This document shows, piece by piece, positions 16,956 through 24,873 of a stretch of 64,000 bases of DNA (positions are counted from its first letter, which is position 1; each line of letters begins with the position of its first letter). The position numbers and the translations under genes were made by a program. A model generated the notes under the pieces. The model had not been told where the DNA came from. It did not search any database and worked only from the letters and a program-made list of their open reading frames with translations. This DNA comes from Phycisphaerales bacterium (GTDB taxonomy: Bacteria; Planctomycetota; Phycisphaerae; Phycisphaerales; SM1A02): positions 44,633 to 108,632 of the forward strand of contig JANQEQ010000168.1 in the NCBI GenBank assembly GCA_028278245.1. Reading direction: 5' to 3'.

Positions 16956-17525
16956 GTGAGCGCAACACAATGTCTCAGAGATGAGCATCAGAATATTTTG
17001 AAAGCTTTGGTATGTTTTGATGTGGCATTGGGCAAGGCACGCACCGGGAAAATAGTCACCAAAGATGTTTTTGGTCCGTTTATTGAGTTTTTTCAGCGCT
17101 ATGCGGATCATTGTCACCATGCCAAGGAAGAAGATTGCCTCTTCCCCTGCATTGATGCCTGTTATTCGGACGAAATGAAGCGACAGATGCAAGTTCTGCT
17201 TGATGAGCACGTGCGTGCTCGTCAACTTGTAAAACTCATGACTGAGAACCTGGATGAAGCCGACGCTGGCGATCCTTTTGCAACCACGATCTTTCTTGAC
17301 CAGGCACAAAATTACCGTGATCTCATCATCGGACACATCGGCGGAGAGGATTTCCGCCTGTTCATCCTGGCGGACCAAACAATTACCGGCGATGAATTGA
17401 GGAATCTGAACATTGCCTACCAGGAAATGATTGAACAAGAAGAGCAAAAAACAATCGTGACCGAAAGCGAAGCGTTCCTCGAGCGCATGCTGTCTCAATA
17501 TGGATCTTCCCCATCTGAATGTTGA
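16956..17525 (+). CDS. Hemerythrin HHE-domain protein
   Basis: A GTG start follows AGGAG at 7 bases. The 189-residue product is a four-helix hemerythrin-like domain with iron ligands LRDEHQNIL, HCHHAKEEDCLFP, LLDEHVRARQLV and LIIGHIGGEDFRLF, then a helical tail. Hemerythrin-like proteins bind O2 or NO at a di-iron centre and are often placed with nitrogen-oxide respiration or NO repair (YtfE-type). The second motif carries four extra cysteines (HCHHAKEEDC, PCIDAC), more than usual. Its position between moaA and the molybdate transporter, close to an NsrR-like regulator, supports a link to NO or oxygen protection of the respiratory genes. Confidence 0.88.
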   Translation: MSATQCLRDEHQNILKALVCFDVALGKARTGKIVTKDVFGPFIEFFQRYADHCHHAKEEDCLFPCIDACYSDEMKRQMQVLLDEHVRARQLVKLMTENLDEADAGDPFATTIFLDQAQNYRDLIIGHIGGEDFRLFILADQTITGDELRNLNIAYQEMIEQEEQKTIVTESEAFLERMLSQYGSSPSEC

Positions 17526-17547
17526 TCTTCACATTACGCTGGATTTT

Positions 17548-18708
17548 TCACGTCTGATCCGGGGCTGATCTGAGTTTATCGAGTGCGGCAAAGATCAGAA
17601 CAACCACGCACCCTGCCAGAAAACCATAAAGTGTGGAGAGCAGAACAATACCCAGAGTTGTGGTGAGAACCACAATCAAAGCCTGACCTCGTAATGAATC
17701 TTTGGCTGCCACTGCCAGAGTGACGCCGGCCGCGATGATCATGACTCCAAGGATGGACAGGGGATATGCCTGTAAAACACCAATCAACGCTGCGCCGAAG
17801 ATGATTCCTGCGATGACTTTGAGAATACCCAGCATCACCATGCTGCCGCCGGTTCGCGCACCGAAATGGTACTGTGCTGCCAGACCTCCTGCCCCATGAC
17901 ACATGGGCATACCGCCAAAGGGAACGCAGATCAGATTCATCAGTGAAACACTGATCGCTACATTTTTCGGCGGAAGGGATGATCGCGGAAAGTAATCGCC
18001 GCTCAGAGCGCACACGGCAATAACAGAATTGAGAATGGTCAACGGAAGCTGGGGCAATGCTCCTTCGGTCAATCCAATCCACCAGTCGTCGATATTCTGC
18101 GGAAGGCGCAGATCAAACTGCGGTATTGAGAACGAGACATCTTTATAGACCGCAGGATTCGAAAGCCACAACACAAGGAACCCAAACACAAAAACGAACA
18201 GAAGAGTAGGTACTCGTGTTCTAAAAATCATTGCGACTAAAATGACCGCCCCAACCACAACCGCAACGATCCAGCTATCCCACCCTATCGGATCGATTTC
18301 TGTTAGCCAGATCACACCCTGCCAGGCAAGTTTTATACCTATCCCTGCTTGTATCCCACGAACCAACGCCTTGGGAATGATTCGATTCATTTGGTCAATC
18401 ATGCCTGTCAGGGCGAATACGAAAAGAAATACGCCCATCAAAATACCCGCTGCGGATACTTGGCCGAATGTAAGCTTTTCAGCGATCGCTACCGCCACAA
18501 TCATCTTCATCGGTTGCACTGGAATGGGCACACGAAACACCAGACCTGCCGCAATGTTTGCAAGTCCCGCAAATAGAAGCACCATTCCAAAGTCGATCCC
18601 CTCCGTTAGCGACAGCGCAATCGCCAGCGGAAGAAAAGTACCAAGATCGCCTAATCCCCCACTCATTTCTCGAAGTGTAAATTTCAGTGGGATTCGTGCT
18701 TCAGTCAT
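17548..18708 (-). CDS. MOT1-type molybdate/sulfate transporter
   Basis: I start at the ATG at 18708, which overlaps the mog stop by 8 bases; an in-frame upstream codon at 18774 would lie within mog. The 386-residue protein has about ten membrane helices and the two family signatures GGLGDLGTFLPLAIAL near the N-terminus and PMCHGAGGLAAQYHFGARTG in the second half. This family (SulP-related, lacking a STAS domain) includes high-affinity molybdate transporters of plants and algae and bacterial homologues. Being last in a molybdenum-cofactor operon, molybdate is the likely substrate. Confidence 0.88.
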   Translation of the reverse strand: MTEARIPLKFTLREMSGGLGDLGTFLPLAIALSLTEGIDFGMVLLFAGLANIAAGLVFRVPIPVQPMKMIVAVAIAEKLTFGQVSAAGILMGVFLFVFALTGMIDQMNRIIPKALVRGIQAGIGIKLAWQGVIWLTEIDPIGWDSWIVAVVVGAVILVAMIFRTRVPTLLFVFVFGFLVLWLSNPAVYKDVSFSIPQFDLRLPQNIDDWWIGLTEGALPQLPLTILNSVIAVCALSGDYFPRSSLPPKNVAISVSLMNLICVPFGGMPMCHGAGGLAAQYHFGARTGGSMVMLGILKVIAGIIFGAALIGVLQAYPLSILGVMIIAAGVTLAVAAKDSLRGQALIVVLTTTLGIVLLSTLYGFLAGCVVVLIFAALDKLRSAPDQT

Positions 18709-19249
18709 CGTGACGGACGACCTTTCCAGTTGTTTCCTTCGCATCAGGACGTCCGTCATCCTGCACCTCTCCACGCAGTGTTTCTACAGCATGTGGCAAA
18801 ATATCACAGAGCGCCTGCAGGTTTTCCGTTGCACCACGTAGCGAGCCGGGAAGATTAATGACCAGTGACCGATTGATGACTCCCGCCTCCCCGCGAGAGA
18901 GATAAGCACGAGATGTAATCTCCCCACAACGGGATCGCGCAAGTTCCATCAACCCTGAATGACGCCGATCAAGCACAGCAAGAGTCGCTTCCGGCGTCAC
19001 ATCTCGCGGCGCCAAACCTGTACCCCCTGTGGTAATAATGATGTCAGGGTGCGGCGATTGCGTCGCCCATTTGCGAATCTGATGAGAAATCTGATCCAAT
19101 TCATCAGGAACACAAGCAGTTGCAATCGTCGTAGCAGCCAGATGTTCCTGCGCCAAATCGACCAGAGCCGGCCCGGTTGTATCTCCCGTCATTCCCTGTG
19201 AACAACGATCACTCACGGTCAGGATGGCGATCGTGATCGGCTTACTCAT
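18701..19249 (-). CDS. mog: Molybdopterin adenylyltransferase
   Basis: The 182-residue MogA/MoaB-type protein has AILTVSDRCSQGMTGDTTGP and the MPT-binding ITTGGTGLAPRDVTPEAT, then RSLVINLPGSLRGATENL. It adenylylates molybdopterin before MoeA inserts molybdenum. Its ATG overlaps the moaC stop by four bases, and its own stop overlaps the transporter start, so the whole set is translationally coupled. MogA and MoaB cannot be separated confidently from sequence alone; with MoeA next to it the MogA role is the simpler reading. Confidence 0.9.
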   Translation of the reverse strand: MSKPITIAILTVSDRCSQGMTGDTTGPALVDLAQEHLAATTIATACVPDELDQISHQIRKWATQSPHPDIIITTGGTGLAPRDVTPEATLAVLDRRHSGLMELARSRCGEITSRAYLSRGEAGVINRSLVINLPGSLRGATENLQALCDILPHAVETLRGEVQDDGRPDAKETTGKVVRHDD

Positions 19250-19773
19250 GGAGCAGATCCCGCTTGATCACGTTGCGGGGCGATGTAATCCTCACCCTGG
19301 CCGCCGGTCTTTTTCACAAGTCGGATGAACTCGATAACCATTCCTTTATCGATGGCTTTCCCCATGTCGATCACAGTTAAAGTAGCCGTGGCAACGGCAG
19401 TCAGTGCCTCCATTTCCACCCCCGTTTTCCAGGTGGTTTCAACTTCTGCTCGCAGGTTAACATGCTGGTCTTCGAGTGTGGCTACCACCCGCACTACATC
19501 AAGTGGGAGCGGATGGCACAGTGGAATCAGGCGACTGGTTTCCTTTGCTGCTTGAATTCCCGCAAGCCTCGCCACCTCCAGGAGGTTTCCTTTTTTCAGG
19601 GAATTCTCGCGTATCGCTGTTGCCAGCTCCGCAGAGATGAGAACAGATCCCTCAGCAATCGCACACCGTTGTGTCAACGGTTTGGATCCGACATCAACCA
19701 TCCTGGCGCGGCCTTCCGTATCAACGTGACTGAGCAAAGATTGTGGATTCTCGTTTGTCACTTGAGTGTCCAT
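19246..19773 (-). CDS. moaC: Cyclic pyranopterin monophosphate synthase
   Basis: This 175-residue MoaC shows HVDTEGRARMVDVG, LIPLCHPLPLD with the catalytic region, EVETTWKTGVEMEALTAV and IDMGKAIDKGM, all conserved. It converts the MoaA product to cPMP. The ATG at 19773 lies within the last 16 bases of moeA; a TTG two codons upstream is an alternative start. Confidence 0.95.
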   Translation of the reverse strand: MDTQVTNENPQSLLSHVDTEGRARMVDVGSKPLTQRCAIAEGSVLISAELATAIRENSLKKGNLLEVARLAGIQAAKETSRLIPLCHPLPLDVVRVVATLEDQHVNLRAEVETTWKTGVEMEALTAVATATLTVIDMGKAIDKGMVIEFIRLVKKTGGQGEDYIAPQRDQAGSAP

Positions 19774-20960
19774 TCCCAATATGGCCAGGGGCCGGGATCC
19801 GTTGATTCAGGAGCGATTTGGAGGAAACCATCGCTTTGTGCTGCACTGACAATATCGCCTGATCCCTTTGAAGAGACAAGTTCCGCCACACCCGGAGCCA
19901 CCAGACGTACCGGCCGATACCACCAGAGATTTAATAATTTCTGATCATGTTCATTCAAGGTCACCTGCTGTGGCAGCGGATCAGGATCAGCAAAACCCGC
20001 CCGCTTGCGCAGGGCGACCGAAGCAAATCGTCGAGCCGTCACCATCACAGAAACTGGATTGCCCGGCAATCCCATCACCACTTGTCCCTTCGGTCCCACA
20101 GCACCCAGCAACGGTTTGCCCGGACGCATGGGTAAGCGGTGGAACTTGATCGAGCATCCAGACGCTTTTATTGCATCCGGCACAAAGTCATAATCCCCCA
20201 TAGAAACTCCACCCGTGATGATTACGGCATCACAAGTCGCCAACTGTTCATCGAGTTGTGTTGTCAGATCGATCTCATCATCCATACAACGTACGGTCGT
20301 CACAATCTCAATCCAGGGCAGGCTGCCAAAGAGATTAGCCAGTGCTGGTCCATTTGAATCGCGAATCTGCCAGGGTTCCGGGGTTGATTCGATGGATTGC
20401 AGTTCATTCCCGGTGATCAGTAAGCTCAATCGCACACGACGATAGAGAATCGGCTGAGCAATTCCAAAACTTGCCAGCGCAGTTGACACGGCGGGAGTCA
20501 TTGCACAACCCGGCTTGATCACCGTTGCTCCTTTGGTCTGGTTTTCACCCTGACGTCGTATGTTGAGATTTTTCGAAATCAGATCACGGGCGATCGTAAG
20601 CTCGATGTGATCTGGATGTTCCTCGGTATCCTCCCGTTTGATCACAACATCAGCTTCAGCAGGAACACAACCGCCGGTGAAGATCCGCATTGCACATCCA
20701 GGTGGCAAGGCTGGCGGAGCCTGGCCGGTGATGACCTCCCCTGCCACTGGAATCTGACCAGATTGAATATCAGCAAGACGCACGGCATAACCATCCATCG
20801 AAGAGACATCGTGCGGCGGGCTGTCTCGATCAGTGCGAACAGGTTCAGCCAGTACCCGCCCGGGCGCATGGGTAATATCAACCGATTCCGGGGACACCGA
20901 TTCCAGTTCATCGACCAGTTGAGAAATCGCTACTTCGGGCTTTATTGTCGTTGTGATCAT
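19758..20960 (-). CDS. moeA: Molybdopterin molybdenumtransferase
   Basis: The 400-residue protein has the MoeA domain order: N-terminal domain with DSPPHDVSSMDGYAV, the IFTGGCVPAEADVVI block, the MoCF-binding core VIITGGVSMGDYDFVPDAI, PGKPLLGAVGPKGQVVMGLPGNP, and a C-terminal beta-barrel. It inserts molybdate into adenylylated molybdopterin. Length and motifs are complete. It follows moaE by 63 bases and overlaps moaC. Confidence 0.95.
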   Translation of the reverse strand: MITTTIKPEVAISQLVDELESVSPESVDITHAPGRVLAEPVRTDRDSPPHDVSSMDGYAVRLADIQSGQIPVAGEVITGQAPPALPPGCAMRIFTGGCVPAEADVVIKREDTEEHPDHIELTIARDLISKNLNIRRQGENQTKGATVIKPGCAMTPAVSTALASFGIAQPILYRRVRLSLLITGNELQSIESTPEPWQIRDSNGPALANLFGSLPWIEIVTTVRCMDDEIDLTTQLDEQLATCDAVIITGGVSMGDYDFVPDAIKASGCSIKFHRLPMRPGKPLLGAVGPKGQVVMGLPGNPVSVMVTARRFASVALRKRAGFADPDPLPQQVTLNEHDQKLLNLWWYRPVRLVAPGVAELVSSKGSGDIVSAAQSDGFLQIAPESTDPGPWPYWEWTLK

Positions 20961-21023
20961 ACCTGTAATTTATTCAGACTCAGTTGAGGAAAATTCCATA
21001 GTATTTCCATCATCACCGGGATT

Positions 21024-21413
21024 CTAATCCACCCGCATGCGTGGCTCCTTCCACAAGGGCACATCGCGTTTCATCAGACTGATGAACTGATCCTGAGCGG
21101 CAATTGCTTCCTGTCTATGTTCAGCAGCGATCAGCAATCTGAACGAAATACACCCCACCGGAACATTTCCCCGACTGTGCTCCACATGGATCGCAAGCAG
21201 TTGATGCTCCTGCAACATCTGCTCAGCCAATTCCTCCAGCACGCGAAGTGTCATCGGATGATACTCTTCATAGCAGATCGCTTCGATCGGCTTTTCACCT
21301 TCCAGCGGCCTGACGATTCCTTCAAAGCACATCACGACACCCGCACCATCCACTTGCCAAGGTTGTCTCGGTGGAAGCGGGCCATCATGCATTGTGACCT
21401 GGATCTCAGACAA
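21024..21413 (-). CDS. moaE: Molybdopterin synthase large subunit
   Basis: The 129-residue protein matches MoaE: GAGVVMCFEGIVR, LEYEEYHPM-type ICYEEYHPMTLRVL, HSRGNVPVGCISFRLLIAAEHR, and the catalytic lysine in KRDVPLWK. It is slightly shorter than E. coli MoaE (150). It begins with TTG two bases after moaD; the GGAGG ribosome site is formed by the two C-terminal glycine codons of moaD. It transfers sulfur from MoaD thiocarboxylate to cPMP to form molybdopterin. Confidence 0.93.
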   Translation of the reverse strand: MSEIQVTMHDGPLPPRQPWQVDGAGVVMCFEGIVRPLEGEKPIEAICYEEYHPMTLRVLEELAEQMLQEHQLLAIHVEHSRGNVPVGCISFRLLIAAEHRQEAIAAQDQFISLMKRDVPLWKEPRMRVD

Positions 21414-21415
21414 AA

Positions 21416-21664
21416 TTATCCTCCACTCACCAATCCTATCAGTGCAATTTCATCGTTCTGCTTGAGAGTGTAACCATCGCTGACAAATTCATGGTTTACC
21501 GCCAATCGACTGGATGGCAGACTCTCTGCCAATTCAGGATGCAGTTGACTAAGTTGACGCCGCAATTCAGTACAGGTTGCGCTCGTTTCCGGCAAATCCA
21601 ACGATACCTCGCTTGTACCGGCAAGTTTTGCCTGGGGACCAAATAGTTGCACTGAAACCTGCAT
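21416..21664 (-). CDS. moaD: Molybdopterin synthase sulfur carrier subunit
   Basis: The 82-residue ubiquitin-fold protein begins MQVSVQLFGPQAKLAG and ends LIGLVSGG; the terminal Gly-Gly is thiocarboxylated to carry sulfur. First gene of the moaD-moaE-moeA-moaC-mog-transporter operon. No moeB-type MoaD-activating enzyme is in the window, so activation must rely on one encoded elsewhere. Confidence 0.92.
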   Translation of the reverse strand: MQVSVQLFGPQAKLAGTSEVSLDLPETSATCTELRRQLSQLHPELAESLPSSRLAVNHEFVSDGYTLKQNDEIALIGLVSGG

Positions 21665-21680
21665 TTAACTCTCATTCAGA

Positions 21681-21696
21681 ATGGAATCCGTTCCAT
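21681..21696. repeat. Short inverted repeat upstream of moaD
   Basis: ATGGAA-TCCG-TTCCAT is a perfect 6-4-6 inverted repeat, 17 bases before the moaD start on the minus strand, inside the expected leader. It could be a regulator site or leader hairpin; its arms differ from the moaA palindrome. Confidence 0.3.
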
Positions 21697-21872
21697 GATA
21701 GCATGAGTCACCGGCAGCGACTCTTCAGAGTTTTCCGATATCGCCCTATCACTACGCAGAAACAGTCTTGAAATGATATCAGGCGGAAATGCGTATCAGC
21801 GGATATCATCATTGTGAGTCCATTCCGCATGGGCAGCACGGATTCCACAAGCAGCATCGGAGCAGCATAGAT

Positions 21873-22625
21873 TTGCGGATCGCACTTTTCATCACTTGCC
21901 TTGCTGACAACTACTTCCCTCGATCCGGGATAGCTGTTGTCAAGATTCTTGAATACCTGGGGCACGAAGTCATTTTCCCCCGGATTCAAACCTGTTGCGG
22001 ACAACCGATGTACAACAACGGCTACCGGAAAGAAGCATGCCAACTTGCCCGGAGAATGATCAAGCTGTTTCGCGATTGTGAAATAGTGACCACTCCATCC
22101 GGCTCGTGTGCTTCACTGGTGCACGATGCCTATCCACAATTGTTCACTGAAGGAACACAGGATCACGAGGCGGCTGTTGGATTGGCAAAGAACACCTATG
22201 AGTTTGTTTCACTTTTAAAAGATGTACTTGATGTTGACCTGACGCAACTCGGCGCTCGGTGGGAAGGAATTGCAACATATCACTACTCCTGTCATCTGCG
22301 ACATATTATTTCGCAGGCGGATGTTGAACGCTTGCTCAACAACATCGAGGGTCTGGAATATCGTCAGATCGAAAGTGCTGACCAATGTTGTGGATTCGGC
22401 GGAACATTTTCGCTGCATTATCCCGATCTTTCCGGGTCCATGGTGAGGGAAAAGGTACGCAACATCGCTGAGACGGGAGCAGAGACGCTCATCTGTCACG
22501 ATAACGGCTGCACCATGAATATTGCTGGCGCATGTCGACGACAGAACGTGGCAATTCGCATCATCAGCCCGTCTGAACTTTTTGCAGAAAGCCTGGGATT
22601 ACTCGAACGGGGGGCCGAATTGTGA
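21873..22625 (+). CDS. lutA: LutA-type cysteine-rich (CCG) subunit of lactate oxidation complex
   Basis: I choose the TTG at 21873, 10-14 bases after a GGAG, because LutA/YkgE proteins begin just before the FITCLADNYFP block; an ATG at 21789 would add 28 residues absent from the family. The 250-residue product has two CCG-type domains, TCCGQP near 55 and QCCGFGG near 170, which bind iron-sulfur clusters. LutABC oxidises L-lactate to pyruvate at the cytoplasmic side. Its TGA overlaps the GTG start of lutB. Confidence 0.88.
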   Translation: MRIALFITCLADNYFPRSGIAVVKILEYLGHEVIFPRIQTCCGQPMYNNGYRKEACQLARRMIKLFRDCEIVTTPSGSCASLVHDAYPQLFTEGTQDHEAAVGLAKNTYEFVSLLKDVLDVDLTQLGARWEGIATYHYSCHLRHIISQADVERLLNNIEGLEYRQIESADQCCGFGGTFSLHYPDLSGSMVREKVRNIAETGAETLICHDNGCTMNIAGACRRQNVAIRIISPSELFAESLGLLERGAEL

Positions 22626-24121
22626 GTCAGGATACCTCCAGCGAATCTCACTCTCTTCATCTTCTGAATCCCCCTCTGCCGTTTGATATGAAATTGAGGA
22701 TGCAACAAACCACCGAAAATGATGGCAGTGTTCAGCGCATCCAAAACACCGCACGAACCAAATTCGCACAGCGTGAGAAATCCTACACTGAGGCATTCGG
22801 TGACAGGCAAACCGATGTTAAAACACTGGCTGGTCAAATCAAGCAGCACACGCTCGATCATCTTGACCAATACCTGGAACAGTTTATTCAATCAGCTACG
22901 AAATCAGGAATGAAAGTTCACCTGGCTCGTGATGCGGCTCAGGCACGTAAAATCTGCCTGAATATTGCGCAATCACACGGTTGCAAGTGCTGCATCAAAA
23001 GTAAATCCATGGTGACTGAAGAGATTCAACTGCTCTCTGCTCTGGAATCAGGCGGCATCGAAACTTATGAAACGGATCTGGGCGAGTTCATCGTCCAGCT
23101 CGATGGTGATGCTCCCTCTCATATCGTGACACCGGTGATCCATAAAGATCGCGAATCGATCGCACGTACTTTTCGTCAGAAACTGGGTGCAGAAACAACA
23201 AGCGACCCGGAAGATCTCACTGAAGTAGCCAGGCAGTATTTGAGAAATGTTTATCGCAAAGCAGACCTGGGAATATCCGGGGCAAATTTCCTCGTAGCGG
23301 ATACCGGCACAATTGTACTTTGCACCAACGAGGGAAACGGCAGATTTGTCACCGAGGTTCCGCCGGTACATATTGTCGTGGCAGGAATCGAAAAAGTAAT
23401 TCCCAGAATCAATGATCTCAGCCTGTTACTCAAATTGCTTGCGCGATCGTCAACAGGGCAGCCGCTCACCGTATACACATCTCTAATCAATGGTCCGACG
23501 CAGCATGGTGATCCCGTGTCCACCCACGAGATCAATGTTATTTTGCTCGATAATGGACGATCAAACCTTCTCCCGGCTCCCACCAGATCGCTCCTGCGCT
23601 GCATTCGCTGTGGTGCCTGCCTCAATGCGTGTCCTGTCTTTCGACACGCGGGAGGTGGGCATGCCTATGGCTCTGTGTACTCAGGTCCAATCGGATCAGC
23701 GATTACACCGCTGATGAGAGGAGTATCCAACTACTCTGATCTACCCAAAGCCAGTTCTCTGTGCGGATCCTGTCATCAGGTTTGCCCGGTCAATATTAAC
23801 TTGCCCCAACAACTCATCAATCTGCGGCAAGAGGCTGTAACTCAACAGATACCATCTCGCTTGGAATCTCTGATTTATCGATTGTTTGCGTTATGCTTGA
23901 GGTATCCTTTCCTCTACCGAGCGACATCATACTTCAACAAACTATTCACACGACTTGGAGGGATCTCAACCGGTGCTCACGATCAATTTAGTAATCGCAA
24001 GTGGGTAAAACACGCTCCCTGGTTATTCCGCCACTGGACAACGTGTCGTGATCTTCCAACACCGACATCGAAGAATTTTCAACATTGGTGGATATTGCGG
24101 AACAGGGGGAGTTCCTCATGA
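22622..24121 (+). CDS. lutB: LutB-type iron-sulfur subunit (LUD domain plus two [4Fe-4S])
   Basis: The 499-residue protein starts with GTG overlapping the lutA stop. An N-terminal LUD domain (KSKSMVTEEI, FLVADTGTIVLCTNEGNGR) precedes CIRCGACLNACP (from residue 327) and CGSCHQVCPVN, two [4Fe-4S] motifs, and a C-terminal domain of roughly 100 residues. Order and length agree with B. subtilis LutB. It should pass electrons from lactate toward the quinone pool together with LutA and LutC. Confidence 0.92.
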   Translation: MSQDTSSESHSLHLLNPPLPFDMKLRMQQTTENDGSVQRIQNTARTKFAQREKSYTEAFGDRQTDVKTLAGQIKQHTLDHLDQYLEQFIQSATKSGMKVHLARDAAQARKICLNIAQSHGCKCCIKSKSMVTEEIQLLSALESGGIETYETDLGEFIVQLDGDAPSHIVTPVIHKDRESIARTFRQKLGAETTSDPEDLTEVARQYLRNVYRKADLGISGANFLVADTGTIVLCTNEGNGRFVTEVPPVHIVVAGIEKVIPRINDLSLLLKLLARSSTGQPLTVYTSLINGPTQHGDPVSTHEINVILLDNGRSNLLPAPTRSLLRCIRCGACLNACPVFRHAGGGHAYGSVYSGPIGSAITPLMRGVSNYSDLPKASSLCGSCHQVCPVNINLPQQLINLRQEAVTQQIPSRLESLIYRLFALCLRYPFLYRATSYFNKLFTRLGGISTGAHDQFSNRKWVKHAPWLFRHWTTCRDLPTPTSKNFQHWWILRNRGSSS

Positions 24122-24849
24122 ACCATCGGGAATCATCCAGTAATGCCCATGCAAGTACTCACCCAGCTCTAACAAATATGGGTGGATGTAATCAGCAGGA
24201 ATTTCTCACACGATTGAAAGATCCTCTCGAAGTTACCCCTACTCACGATGAATTCGCCTGCCCGCCAATCCTAGACGATTCAATCTTTCGCACAACAGCA
24301 TCTGACGAGGACGTAGTTTCGAGATTCGTGTCTCAAGCGAAAGCAGCAGGTACGCAGATTCATGAAACCAACGAGAACGACCTTTGTTCAACAATTAACC
24401 GAATCTTAACAAATCACAAGTGCCGGAATGTTTCCCTTGGCTTTGTTGATTCTCCAATGGATCAGAGGCTTCGTGCATATTTTTCTGCGGAAAAGAAACT
24501 CGATATCTGTCCACCTTCTTCTGACAACTCATCGTATCTCTTTAACGTGGATGCAGGCATAACGGATGTCTGTGCGGCAATAGCTGAAACCGGATCGTTG
24601 GTTATCACCACTCAATCCCGGCACTTCCGTAGTATTTCTCTTATCCCTCCTATGCATATTGCAGTAGTCAATCGTAAACAGATTTTGGCCGACCTGATTG
24701 ATTATTTTGATGCTTTTCGCGATGATGTAAAACCGAAGCCCGGATTTTCCACCCTCTTTATCACCGGCCCGAGTAAAACCGCTGATATTGAAGGAGAACT
24801 TGTCGTTGGAGTTCATGGTCCCCGGAGTGTTCACATCGTCCTCGTTTGA
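24118..24849 (+). CDS. lutC: LutC-type LUD-domain subunit
   Basis: I use the ATG at 24118, an ATGA overlap with the lutB stop; a 5' extension of 11 codons lies inside lutB. The 243-residue product has the LUD signature: DAGITDVCAAIAETGSLVI, MHIAVVNRKQIL and SKTADIEGELVVGVHGP. Third member of the lactate utilisation set; all three genes overlap, so they are co-translated. The next gene (exopolyphosphatase) begins only 24 bases on and may share the transcript. Confidence 0.93.
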   Translation: MNHRESSSNAHASTHPALTNMGGCNQQEFLTRLKDPLEVTPTHDEFACPPILDDSIFRTTASDEDVVSRFVSQAKAAGTQIHETNENDLCSTINRILTNHKCRNVSLGFVDSPMDQRLRAYFSAEKKLDICPPSSDNSSYLFNVDAGITDVCAAIAETGSLVITTQSRHFRSISLIPPMHIAVVNRKQILADLIDYFDAFRDDVKPKPGFSTLFITGPSKTADIEGELVVGVHGPRSVHIVLV

Positions 24850-24873
24850 TCTTCAAGAATATTTCATCGCCAA

